Assembly (NCBI GenBank): GCA_021791345.1
Contig: JAJYWT010000225.1
Location: 1 to 13,405, forward strand
DNA from: a bacterium
Lineage (GTDB): Bacteria > Chloroflexota > Dormibacteria > UBA8260 > Bog-877
DNA length: 13,405 nucleotides
Reading direction: 5' to 3'
Shown here piece after piece: positions 6,354 to 13,138 of this stretch. How positions within the stretch are numbered: position 1 is the first letter of the stretch; every line of letters begins with the position of its first letter. Under the pieces are notes generated by a model. The model was not told where the DNA came from. It was given only the letters and a program-made list of their open reading frames with translations, and searched no databases. Both the position numbers and the translations under genes were made by a program.

Positions 6354-7622
6354 TCAGTCGGCGATCCGGCGGGCGATGGACTCCCAGTGGTGGCGGAAGC
6401 CCTCCACCCGGGAGATCTCCCGCGCGACCGGGGCCAGCGCCTGAAGGCCGGGACGGCTGAGACGTTGGAACTGGACTGTGTGGCCGAAGGCGTCCAGCCC
6501 GAGGGCGCTGAAGCTCCTGGCCAGCCCCCCTGTGGGGATGACATGGTTGGCGCCGGTCGCGTAGTCGCCCACAGCCGCAGGGGCAAATGGGCCGAGGAAC
6601 ACCGAGCCCGCCCCGCTGACCCTCTCCAGCCAGCCGTCGGCCCCCTCCAGCGCCAGGATCAGGTGCTCCGGCGAGTACTCGTTGGCGAATTCAACCGCAG
6701 CCTCCAGCCCCGGGGCTGTGAACAGGCGGACCTGGTCAGCCACCTCCGCGTCGACCAGGCCGGACACCTCCTCGGCCACGTCAGAAGAGGTTGAGACCAG
6801 GATTCCGAGGGCGTCTGGGGCGTGCTCCGACTGCGCCTCCAGGTCCGCCGCCAGCCAGGCCGCGGGCACCGTGCCGTCGGTCACCACAACCACCTCGGAG
6901 GGACCTGCGGGCATGTCGACGGCGACGACGCCATAAACCAGCCTCTTGGCCGCGGTGACGTAGGCGTTCCCCGGACCGAAGATCTTCTCCACCGGGCGGA
7001 TGGATCCCGTCCCGTATGCCATGGCGGCGACCGCCTGGACGCCGCCCACAGCGTGGACCTCGGTGGCCCCCGCCAGAGCCGCCGCCGCCAGGATGGGCTG
7101 GGCCACCCTGCCGTCCGGTCCGGGGGGAGAGCAAATCACCACCTCGGAGCAGCCCGCCAGCCTCGCGGGAACTGCCATCATCAGGACCGAGGACGGATAG
7201 GGGGCCCTCCCCCCGGGGACATAGATGCCCACACGGCGCAGCGGGCGCCAGGCCCTCCACACGGCTACCCCCTCAGCCGGGCTCACCTCGCTCTCGGAGA
7301 ACCGCTGAGCGCCGTGGACACGCGCGATGTTGCTGGCCGCCTCCTCAAGGGCGGCGACCAGCTCCTTAGATGCCCCGGCCCTTGCCGAGTTCAACTCCGA
7401 CGGTGGAACCAGGGTGTTGGGGACGTCCACGCCGTCGAACTGCAGGGTTAGCTCCCTCACCGCGGCATCCCCACCCTGGCGAACCCGCTCCAGCACCCCG
7501 GCCACCCGGGCGGCGACGCCTTCGGGGATGGGGTGGCGGCGGACCAGCTCCCGCCTGGCCTCTGACCCAGGAGGTGGCAGCGGCTCCACCCGCGGCCGGC
7601 CGCTCGGCCCTGCCGCCCTCAC
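6354..7622 (-). CDS. hisD: Histidinol dehydrogenase
   Basis: Zinc- and NAD-dependent enzyme that oxidises L-histidinol to L-histidine in two steps, the last reactions of histidine synthesis. 422 residues, near the usual 430. Visible motifs are VGIYVPGGRAPYPSSVLMMA (131-150), EKIFGPGNAYVTAAK (212-226), VDMPAGPSEV (235-244), AQSEHAPDA (263-271) with zinc ligands Gln264 and His267, NEYSPEHL (314-321) with the catalytic Glu319-His320 pair, AVGDYATGANHVIPTGG (350-366) with Asp353, and EGFRHHWES near the C terminus with the last zinc ligand, probably His412. The start is GTG at 7622, whose GTGA overlaps the SBP1 stop by 4 bases. There is no clear Shine-Dalgarno, so translation probably depends on coupling. 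It is not in the usual hisD-hisC-hisB run. It could be a biosynthetic gene out of place or a second copy used on an external substrate; the residues cannot tell. Confidence 0.94.
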   Translation of the reverse strand: MRAAGPSGRPRVEPLPPPGSEARRELVRRHPIPEGVAARVAGVLERVRQGGDAAVRELTLQFDGVDVPNTLVPPSELNSARAGASKELVAALEEAASNIARVHGAQRFSESEVSPAEGVAVWRAWRPLRRVGIYVPGGRAPYPSSVLMMAVPARLAGCSEVVICSPPGPDGRVAQPILAAAALAGATEVHAVGGVQAVAAMAYGTGSIRPVEKIFGPGNAYVTAAKRLVYGVVAVDMPAGPSEVVVVTDGTVPAAWLAADLEAQSEHAPDALGILVSTSSDVAEEVSGLVDAEVADQVRLFTAPGLEAAVEFANEYSPEHLILALEGADGWLERVSGAGSVFLGPFAPAAVGDYATGANHVIPTGGLARSFSALGLDAFGHTVQFQRLSRPGLQALAPVAREISRVEGFRHHWESIARRIAD

Positions 7623-9574
7623 CCGGCCAGGGAGTAGTACTGGGGGTACATCTCGTCGTATACCCCCTGGGGGACCAGGCCGCGCAGGTTGCTCTTGTAC
7701 ATGGTCAGCTGGAAGGGAAAGCTGGGCAGCCAGATCACCGGCAGCTGGGTTGCCAGGTAGTCCTCGTAGCGGAAGAGCGCCTGGTACTCGCCTGCCTGGG
7801 TGGGCGCGGTGTGAGTGGCCTCGATGTTGGCGTCATTGGCGGGGACGGAGTAGTCGCCAGCGTTGCTCGCCGCCCCAGTCGAGAACACCTCGCCGCCGGT
7901 CGGCAGGCTGTCCGGGGAGTAGACCCAGCCGATGCCCCAGTCGGCGAGCTCCCAGTTGCTACAGGGGTTGGTCGGACTGCAACCGTTCTCGGCCGTGGCG
8001 AACACCTCGGCCTGGGTGCTTTGGCGCAGCTGCAGGTGGATCCCCACCTTGGCTTCCAGGGTGGACTGAAGGGCAGCCATCTCGTTGGCCAGCTCGACGT
8101 AGCCGCTCGCGTACAGCATGGTGAAGCTGGCCTGCTGGCCCGGGCGGATGCCCTCGCCACACTCACCACTCCCGCTCCCCGGCCGGGCGCAGTAGGTGGT
8201 GCCTCCCGGCTCGACCTTCCAGCCGTGCTCCGAGAGGAGCGCGACCGCCCGCTGGGGGTCGTACGGATAGACCGAGCCGGAGCGAACCTTGGGGCTGAGG
8301 TACGGGTTGTCCGGGGGGTAGGAGGGGACAGGGCCGTTGCCGACCTGGCCAATGCCCCCCTGGAACTGGCGGATGTAGAGCGGCTGGTCGACCAGGGACT
8401 GGATCGCCTGCCGGAAGTAGAGCTGGCGGAAGACCGGCCCCACGGTCGGGTTGGTGAAGTTGTAGGGGGCGTAGATGATGCCGAACTGGTTCCAGGGGCT
8501 GAACCGATAGTGTCCCGAGACCTCCAGTGCCCCCCTGGCGGAGAGATCCTGGACCGGGATGTACCCCACGGTCACGGTGCCCGCCTTGAGGGCGTCGAAC
8601 TCGGCGGTGTCGCTGGTGAAGGGCTCCTCCACCAGCGCCGAGATGCCCGGCTTAGGCTCCCCCGAGTAGGCACGGTTGGGCACCAGGCGGGCGTAGCCGC
8701 TGGTGGTGAAGGCCGAGAGCACGAAAGGCCCGTCGACCACCTGCCAGAGGGGGTTGGTGGCGTAGCTGCCCAAGTCCTGAGACTGTAGGTTGAGGAACTC
8801 GGCCACCCCGAGGGCGCCGCTGCTGGCCGTGCCTGGAGTCTCCGGGACGTACTGAGGCGGGGTTGTACCCGGCAGCGCCACCCTCGCCTGGGCGGAGAGA
8901 TCGTAGCCGCCTACGGGCCCGGACTCGGACAGCCGGTCCCAGCTCTGCGCCGGGAGCGGGAAGATCTGGCTCAGCTCGTTGTAGAGGAACCAGGTGGGGT
9001 TGTAGCCGGCGTTGAGGGTGAGCGTGAGACTGTAAGTTCCCGTCTGGGCGTAGCTGACCACGTTGGTGGGGAAGCCCCCGGGGACCGCACCGCCCCAGCC
9101 GGGCCCGGGCGAGGTGCTGCTCCCGACCGCAGGGCTGTCGGGGTCGGTGGCGGCGCTGAGGAGGTTTAGCCAGAAGACCACATCCCTGGCAGTGATCGGC
9201 TGGCCGTCGGACCAGCGCCAGCGCTTGAGGGTGATGCTGACCTTGCGGTTGCCGTCGGAGAACTGGGGCGGCTCGCCCACGCTCAACTGGGGGTTGAATA
9301 CGGGCTGCCCCTCACGGTTGCCGAACCAGTAGAGGGGAAGGTACATGTTGTAGGAGAACTCGGTGGTGTTGGCCACGCTGAAGTAGCTGCTGCTGGCCAA
9401 CGGGAAGATGTAGTTGGGGGGCGACCCCGCCGCCTCCGCCCAGGTCACCACCTGGGAGGCCGCCCTGCTGGAGCTGCCCTGCTGGGAGGAGCAGGCGGAG
9501 AGGAGCAGGAGCGCCAGGGCGGCGACTGCGCCCACGCGGAGCCGGCCTGCCGGCACCCACCTACTCCATTGCAA
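7619..9574 (-). CDS. SBP_bac_5 solute-binding lipoprotein (SBP1)
   Basis: Extracytoplasmic binding protein of an ABC importer, DppA/OppA family 5 (PF00496). 651 residues, longer than typical DppA (about 530). The N terminus is a lipoprotein signal: basic start, hydrophobic stretch, lipobox Leu25-Ser26-Ala27-Cys28. Family landmarks are LKRWRWSDGQPITARDVVFWLN and PVIWLPSFPFQLT near the end. Two cysteine pairs, Cys-x9-Cys in YCARPGSGSGEC and Cys-x5-Cys in NGCSPTNPC, probably form disulfides outside the cell and recur in SBP2. The start is an unusual TTG supported by GAGGAGGG six bases upstream. Its own promoter is at 9655-9683. It is joined to hisD by a GTGA overlap. No permease or ATPase genes are adjacent. 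Family 5 members bind peptides, oligosaccharides, nickel and others, so the ligand is open. Confidence 0.92.
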   Translation of the reverse strand: MQWSRWVPAGRLRVGAVAALALLLLSACSSQQGSSSRAASQVVTWAEAAGSPPNYIFPLASSSYFSVANTTEFSYNMYLPLYWFGNREGQPVFNPQLSVGEPPQFSDGNRKVSITLKRWRWSDGQPITARDVVFWLNLLSAATDPDSPAVGSSTSPGPGWGGAVPGGFPTNVVSYAQTGTYSLTLTLNAGYNPTWFLYNELSQIFPLPAQSWDRLSESGPVGGYDLSAQARVALPGTTPPQYVPETPGTASSGALGVAEFLNLQSQDLGSYATNPLWQVVDGPFVLSAFTTSGYARLVPNRAYSGEPKPGISALVEEPFTSDTAEFDALKAGTVTVGYIPVQDLSARGALEVSGHYRFSPWNQFGIIYAPYNFTNPTVGPVFRQLYFRQAIQSLVDQPLYIRQFQGGIGQVGNGPVPSYPPDNPYLSPKVRSGSVYPYDPQRAVALLSEHGWKVEPGGTTYCARPGSGSGECGEGIRPGQQASFTMLYASGYVELANEMAALQSTLEAKVGIHLQLRQSTQAEVFATAENGCSPTNPCSNWELADWGIGWVYSPDSLPTGGEVFSTGAASNAGDYSVPANDANIEATHTAPTQAGEYQALFRYEDYLATQLPVIWLPSFPFQLTMYKSNLRGLVPQGVYDEMYPQYYSLAG

Positions 9575-9588
9575 TGTTCGCCCTCCTC
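9572..9588 (-). promoter_or_regulatory. Shine-Dalgarno and TTG start of SBP1
   Basis: On the minus strand GAGGAGGG (9588-9581) is followed by six bases and then TTG (9574-9572). The next in-frame possible start, GTG seven codons in, is too far from this site. The ATG two codons in is out of frame. A TTG start therefore looks real. Confidence 0.6.
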
Positions 9589-9654
9589 AGCCGCCAGCGT
9601 GGGCTCAGCGCCCACGTGGCGAGGCACGTCCAGCGTTTCTCTGAAGTGGGCTGA

Positions 9655-9683
9655 ATGCTAGCTGGAGTATGCGGTTGTGTCAA
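9655..9683 (-). promoter_or_regulatory. Strong sigma70-type promoter for SBP1-hisD
   Basis: On the minus strand TTGACA (9683-9678) is a perfect -35 box. Exactly 17 bases later comes TAGCAT (9660-9655), a fair -10 box. The start of transcription would be near 9648, leaving a leader of about 74 bases before the TTG start. The -35 box is the end of the 24-base element shared with the 1906-1929 site. Confidence 0.65.
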
Positions 9684-9701
9684 GCGCATTTGACTTTTGA
9701 C
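9678..9701 (-). promoter_or_regulatory. 24-base element shared with the permease-glycosidase control region
   Basis: Minus strand GTCAAAAGTCAA followed by ATGCGCTTGACA; 20 of 24 positions match 1906-1929. It covers the -35 box and the 18 bases upstream of it. A protein bound here could activate by contacting polymerase or block it. On the plus strand it contains two TTGAC heptamers in direct repeat at 9690-9703. Confidence 0.5.
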
Positions 9702-9715
9702 CCTGTCACCGCAGC

Positions 9716-10366
9716 TCATCCGGAAGTAGTGGGGTCGGCATCCTGCCCCTTGAGGGCAGGTTGGTCGAGCTGGCGGGTGGTGAAACGGCTCTCCGCCCAC
9801 GCGCGTACCTTGCCGTCCTTGTCCCTGCGCGCGAGGCTCCGGGGTTGATCGCCCCGACCCGTCCTCTCCATCCACTCCAGCGTCATCCCGCTCACCTGGG
9901 CCCGGGGGAAGCGCAGCTGCGCGGCCCTGAGGGTCGCGGCCCTGGCTTTCTCATCCTGGCCGTCGATGGCGTCCAGGCGGTCGGCGATGACGCCGCCCGC
10001 GACCAGTGAATCGGGACGCCCCCCGCCCTTGCCCTGCAGCCTGCTGGCCAGCCTGAGGGCGTCCCCCGCCGGGATCAAGCCACGCTGAAGCGCCCGGCCC
10101 ACGGCAAAGCGGCGCAGCGGGGGACGGAGCTGGCAGTGGATGGGTAGAGAGGAAGAGCGGTCCAGGGCGAGGATCCGGCCTGATCCTTCAGCGGAGTTCA
10201 GGCGCACTGGCCCCGGGGCGGGCTGACGGCGGTCTGGCCGATCGGATAGCTCAGCTACAGCTTGCCCGGCCCGAGCAAGGGCAGCGAAAGAGCGTCGAGC
10301 TCTAGGTCGGAGAGCAGTTGGCACACCCGGGCCAGCGCCCCTGCGGTGCAGCGGTACCAGCGCCAA
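9716..10366 (-). CDS. Unrecognised ORF, credible only in its 3' two-thirds
   Basis: I do not recognise this protein. The frame is open for 216 codons, but third-base G+C preference is strong only from about 10145 down to 9716. That part contains RRFAVGRALQRGLIPAGDALRLASRLQG, GGVIADRLDAIDGQDEKARAATLRAAQ and LEWMERTGRGDQPRSLARRDKDG, a soluble, charged, mostly helical-looking sequence. The first 70 or so residues are low-complexity Arg/Pro/Ala and look like read-through of another frame. A shorter start, such as the in-frame GTG in FAVGRALQ, is plausible. It ends just before the SBP1 promoter. It may be the tail of a decayed gene whose earlier pieces lie at 10255-10496. No signal peptide, membrane segment or known catalytic motif is visible. 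Confidence 0.35.
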   Translation of the reverse strand: MALVPLHRRGAGPGVPTALRPRARRSFAALARAGQAVAELSDRPDRRQPAPGPVRLNSAEGSGRILALDRSSSLPIHCQLRPPLRRFAVGRALQRGLIPAGDALRLASRLQGKGGGRPDSLVAGGVIADRLDAIDGQDEKARAATLRAAQLRFPRAQVSGMTLEWMERTGRGDQPRSLARRDKDGKVRAWAESRFTTRQLDQPALKGQDADPTTSG

Positions 10367-10401
10367 GAGGTGAGGAGCAGTAGTGCGATCTCCAGCGTCA
10401 C
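10255..10401 (-). CDS. Small coding-like ORF, 48 residues, possibly a gene fragment
   Basis: GTG at 10401 opens a 48-codon frame ending at TAG, with about 83% G or C at third positions. It encodes a mostly hydrophobic and helical stretch (LEIALLLLTSWRWYRC, then ARVCQLLSDLELDALSL). Its GTG overlaps the stop of the small ORF at 10398-10496 by a GTGA. It may be a true small gene or the middle of a decayed gene reaching to 9716. Function unknown. Confidence 0.22.
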   Translation of the reverse strand: MTLEIALLLLTSWRWYRCTAGALARVCQLLSDLELDALSLPLLGPGKL

Positions 10402-10496
10402 CCGCGGTGGGGGCGGGGGTGGCGCATGATCGCCGCCACCTCCCAGTGGTGGGTGCTGGTCCCCGGCGGCCACTCTCGGAGCAGCTGGCGCAGCAT
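10398..10496 (-). CDS. Very small coding-like ORF, 32 residues, possibly a gene fragment
   Basis: ATG at 10496 opens a 32-codon frame in which nearly every third base is G or C. It begins MLRQLLREWPPGTSTHHW and ends at a TGA overlapping the next GTG. It starts 38 bases after the GNAT stop, on the same strand, so it could be co-transcribed. A GAGG lies roughly 12 bases upstream. It is too short for firm judgement and no family is recognised. Confidence 0.2.
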   Translation of the reverse strand: MLRQLLREWPPGTSTHHWEVAAIMRHPRPHRG

Positions 10497-10533
10497 CTCG
10501 CTTCTCTACCTCGCCGCTCGGGGGGGACTTCGC

Positions 10534-11031
10534 TCAGCCGGACCTGCCGGGCACCAGGGGGAGGCGCAGGCAGGGGTTACGAGGGGCCCCAAAGCCCAGG
10601 TCGCGATAGAGGCCTTCGGCAGCGGGCGAGGCATGCAGCTCCACCATTCCCACCCCCTCATCCTCCAACCAGTCGAGCAGAGACCGCATCGCCGCCCGGG
10701 CATAGCCGCGCCGCCGGCAGTGGGCGGCCGTGCCCACCCACTGGACGTAGCCCACAGTGCCGCGGGGATTGACCGGGCTCGGCAGCCGGTGGTTGAGGGA
10801 GGCTGCCGCACAGGCGGCCAGCTCGCCCGGCCGGCCCGGGTCGTCGACCACGAAAGCGTTGACCTCTGTGCCCAGGCGGCGCCTCAGCTGCTCTCGGGCC
10901 ACGCCCGTCCACTCTCCATTGGCATCGGGGAACCCCATCTCGGAGTAGGCGAGCCCCGCCAGCCGCACCAGCTCGGGCCAGTCCTCGGCCGTGGCCGCCC
11001 GCGCTGGCGGTGTGGTTCTCGGTTTTGTCAC
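10534..11031 (-). CDS. GNAT-family N-acetyltransferase
   Basis: Acetyl-CoA-dependent acyltransferase (PF00583 type), cytoplasmic, 165 residues as usual for the fold. The acetyl-CoA pyrophosphate loop is visible as VGTAAHCRRRGYARA (about 108-122, the R-R-x-G-x-A form), followed by helix SLLDWLEDEG, strand VGMVELHAS and the late GNAT motif AEGLYRDLGF. The N-terminal half (TAEDWPELVRLAGLAYSEMG, then AFVVDD) fits the first helix and strand of the fold. The chosen start is GTG at 11031, with GAGGGG about 12 bases upstream, a slightly long spacing. It follows SBP2 by 74 bases on the same strand and may be read from the same promoter. Substrate cannot be told; amino acids, small amines and protein N termini are all possible. 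Confidence 0.85.
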   Translation of the reverse strand: MTKPRTTPPARAATAEDWPELVRLAGLAYSEMGFPDANGEWTGVAREQLRRRLGTEVNAFVVDDPGRPGELAACAAASLNHRLPSPVNPRGTVGYVQWVGTAAHCRRRGYARAAMRSLLDWLEDEGVGMVELHASPAAEGLYRDLGFGAPRNPCLRLPLVPGRSG

Positions 11032-11105
11032 CTGTGGATCTCGCCCCTCGATTCCTAGAGATGCCGCCAGGGCCGGCCAGCGGCCGGGCCCCGGGCGGCC
11101 TCAAC

Positions 11106-13049
11106 TCAGCTGAAGTACATCTCCTGCGGGTAGATGATGTCGAAAACGTCCTGTGGAACCACCCCGTGCAGGTTGCTCTTGTACATGGTGAACTGGAAGG
11201 GGATGTTGGGCAGCCAGAACACGGGCAGCTGCTGGGCCAGGAAGTTCTCGTAACGGAACAGCGCCTGCAGCTCGGCGGTGCGGGTGGTCGAGATGTGGGT
11301 GGCGCGGATGTTGGCGTCATTGGTGGGGTTGGAATAGTCACCACCGTTGCTGGCCGCCCCCGAGGCGAAAATCTCTCCTCCAGTAGGGAAGTAGTCGGGC
11401 GAGTACGACCAGCCGAAGTTCCAGTTCGCCAGCTCCCACGCCGGGCACGGAGTCTGGAAGGTGCAGCCGTTGTCCATTGTTGAGATCACGTCGGCGAAGG
11501 GCTCCTGTGTGAGCGTCATGTCGATGCCTGCGTACTTCCTCAGACTGGACTGCAGGGCCTCCATCTGCTCCGTTGCCTCCACGCTTCCCGTGAGGTAGAG
11601 CATGGTCAGCTCCGCCTTCTGGCCCGCCTTGACGCCGTTGCCGCAGTGGCCACTACCCGCCCCTGGGCTGGAGCAGTAGCTGGTCCCGCCGGGTACCACC
11701 GTCCACCCGTTGTCCCGGAGAAAGCTGACCGCCTTGCTGGGGTCGAAGGGATAGATCTGCTTGCCCGCCTCCAGCGGGCTCTCGTCCGGGTTGCCCGGCG
11801 GGTAAGTGGGCACCGGCCCATTGTTTATGGAGCCGATCCCAGCGTCGAACTCCTTGATGTACTGGGGCTGGTTGACCAGGGACTGGAAGGCCTGGCGGAA
11901 GTACAGCTGGCTCAGGATCGGTCCCACCGTGGGATTGGTGAAGTTGTAAGCCCCGTACCAGGTCTGGAACTCATACCAGGGGCTGAAGCTGTAACCTTCC
12001 TGCTTCTGCAGCTGGGCCCGCTGGGCGTAGTCCTGGGGTGGCAGATAGCCGATGCTCAGGCTGCCACTCTTGAGCGCGAAGAACTCAGAGGAATCGGTGG
12101 TGAACGGCTCCAGCTCAAAGGCCGAGATGCGGGGCTTCGGGGATCCCGAGTAGGCCCTGTTGGGCACCATCTTGGCGAAGCCCTCCGCCGTGAACTGGGT
12201 GAGCCGGAAGGGGCCGTCCACCACCTGCCAGAGCGGGTTGCTGGCGTAGGTGGAGAGCGTCTGGGCCTGGCTGTTGAGGAACTGGGCGACTCCCAGGGCC
12301 CCGCTGGCGGCCGTGCCAGGGTCGGCGGGAACGTACTCCGCGGGTGAGGTGTTGGGGAGGGCTACCCGGGTCTCGGCCTCGGTGTCGTAGTTGCCCACCG
12401 GCCCGCTGCTGGAGAGGCGGTCCCAGGAGGCCTGAGGCAGCGGGGAGATCTGGCTCAGCTCGTTGTAGAGGAACCAGGTCGGGTTGTAGGAGGCGTTCAT
12501 CCGGAAGACCACGGTGTAGGTACCGGTCTGCTTATAGCTGATGAGGTTTTCCGGGAAGCCCCCCGGCACCGCGGCAAACCATCCCGGCCCCGGGGAGCTG
12601 CTGCTTCCGATCACCGGGGCGCTGGGATCGGTCACGGCGGAAAGCATGTTCATCCAAAAGATCACATCCCGGGCGGTGACCGGCTGGCCGTTGGACCAGA
12701 CCCAGTGCTTGAGCGTCACCGTGGCCACCGTGTTGTTGTCCGAGAAGACGGGCGGATGGGCCAGGCTGAGCTGCTGGTTGAGGACCGGCTCTCCGTGGTC
12801 ACCGAACCAGTAAAGCGGCAGGAATAGCTGGTTGGTGAACTGATAGAGATTGGCGTTGGACTCGTCGGCGGCGCTCATGAGCGGGAAGATGTAGGTCGGT
12901 GGGGTGCCCGCCTCCTCGGCAAAGGTGACCACCCCTCCTCCCCCGGCGTGAGTGCTGGTGTTGGTACTGGAGCAGGCCGCCAGAAGCAGCGCCAAGCCCA
13001 CCGCCAGACCGCCGAAACGGAACTCTCGCGAACCCTTGACCATCCGCAT
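11106..13049 (-). CDS. SBP_bac_5 solute-binding lipoprotein (SBP2), paralogue of SBP1
   Basis: Second family 5 ABC solute-binding protein, 647 residues, alignable with SBP1 along nearly its whole length. Lipoprotein signal with lipobox Leu23-Ala24-Ala25-Cys26 after a hydrophobic stretch. Family landmarks are LKHWVWSNGQPVTARDVIFWMN and PVFWLPNIPFQFTMYKSN. It keeps both cysteine pairs of SBP1: Cys-x9-Cys in YCSSPGAGSGHC and Cys-x5-Cys in NGCTFQTPC. ATG at 13049 is chosen because GGAGG lies 8 bases upstream (13062-13058); a second in-frame ATG at 13043 has poorer spacing. It has its own promoter at 13110-13138. GNAT follows downstream. As with SBP1, no transporter membrane or ATPase genes are near, so it must serve a distant or shared importer. 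The two paralogues may bind related but different ligands. Confidence 0.92.
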   Translation of the reverse strand: MRMVKGSREFRFGGLAVGLALLLAACSSTNTSTHAGGGGVVTFAEEAGTPPTYIFPLMSAADESNANLYQFTNQLFLPLYWFGDHGEPVLNQQLSLAHPPVFSDNNTVATVTLKHWVWSNGQPVTARDVIFWMNMLSAVTDPSAPVIGSSSSPGPGWFAAVPGGFPENLISYKQTGTYTVVFRMNASYNPTWFLYNELSQISPLPQASWDRLSSSGPVGNYDTEAETRVALPNTSPAEYVPADPGTAASGALGVAQFLNSQAQTLSTYASNPLWQVVDGPFRLTQFTAEGFAKMVPNRAYSGSPKPRISAFELEPFTTDSSEFFALKSGSLSIGYLPPQDYAQRAQLQKQEGYSFSPWYEFQTWYGAYNFTNPTVGPILSQLYFRQAFQSLVNQPQYIKEFDAGIGSINNGPVPTYPPGNPDESPLEAGKQIYPFDPSKAVSFLRDNGWTVVPGGTSYCSSPGAGSGHCGNGVKAGQKAELTMLYLTGSVEATEQMEALQSSLRKYAGIDMTLTQEPFADVISTMDNGCTFQTPCPAWELANWNFGWSYSPDYFPTGGEIFASGAASNGGDYSNPTNDANIRATHISTTRTAELQALFRYENFLAQQLPVFWLPNIPFQFTMYKSNLHGVVPQDVFDIIYPQEMYFS

Positions 13050-13109
13050 CGCAGCGCCCTCCAGTGGCTCCTCAGGGGCAACCTCCGCCCCTTGCAGCCG
13101 AGGTGGGAA

Positions 13110-13138
13110 ATCTTACCCCTGACCTGACCCGAGGGCAA
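13110..13138 (-). promoter_or_regulatory. Sigma70-type promoter for SBP2
   Basis: On the minus strand TTGCCC (13138-13133) and TAAGAT (13115-13110) are separated by exactly 17 bases. The start of transcription would be near 13103, with a leader of about 54 bases. The spacer contains a direct repeat GGTCAGGTCA, and ATCAAAGGTTGA lies just upstream (13153-13142), which weakly resembles the GTCAAAAGTCAA core seen at the other two promoters. Confidence 0.55.

Noticed and set aside
7327..8788. Long plus-strand open frames opposite hisD and SBP1
   Set aside because: They are antisense shadows made possible by the high G+C content. The minus-strand proteins have clear family motifs and these do not.
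10255..10496. Remnant of an insertion sequence
   Set aside because: I found no terminal inverted repeats, target duplications or transposase motifs around the fragments.
10426..11058. Plus-strand 210-codon frame over the GNAT gene
   Set aside because: The minus-strand GNAT motifs are clear. The plus-strand product shows no conserved pattern.
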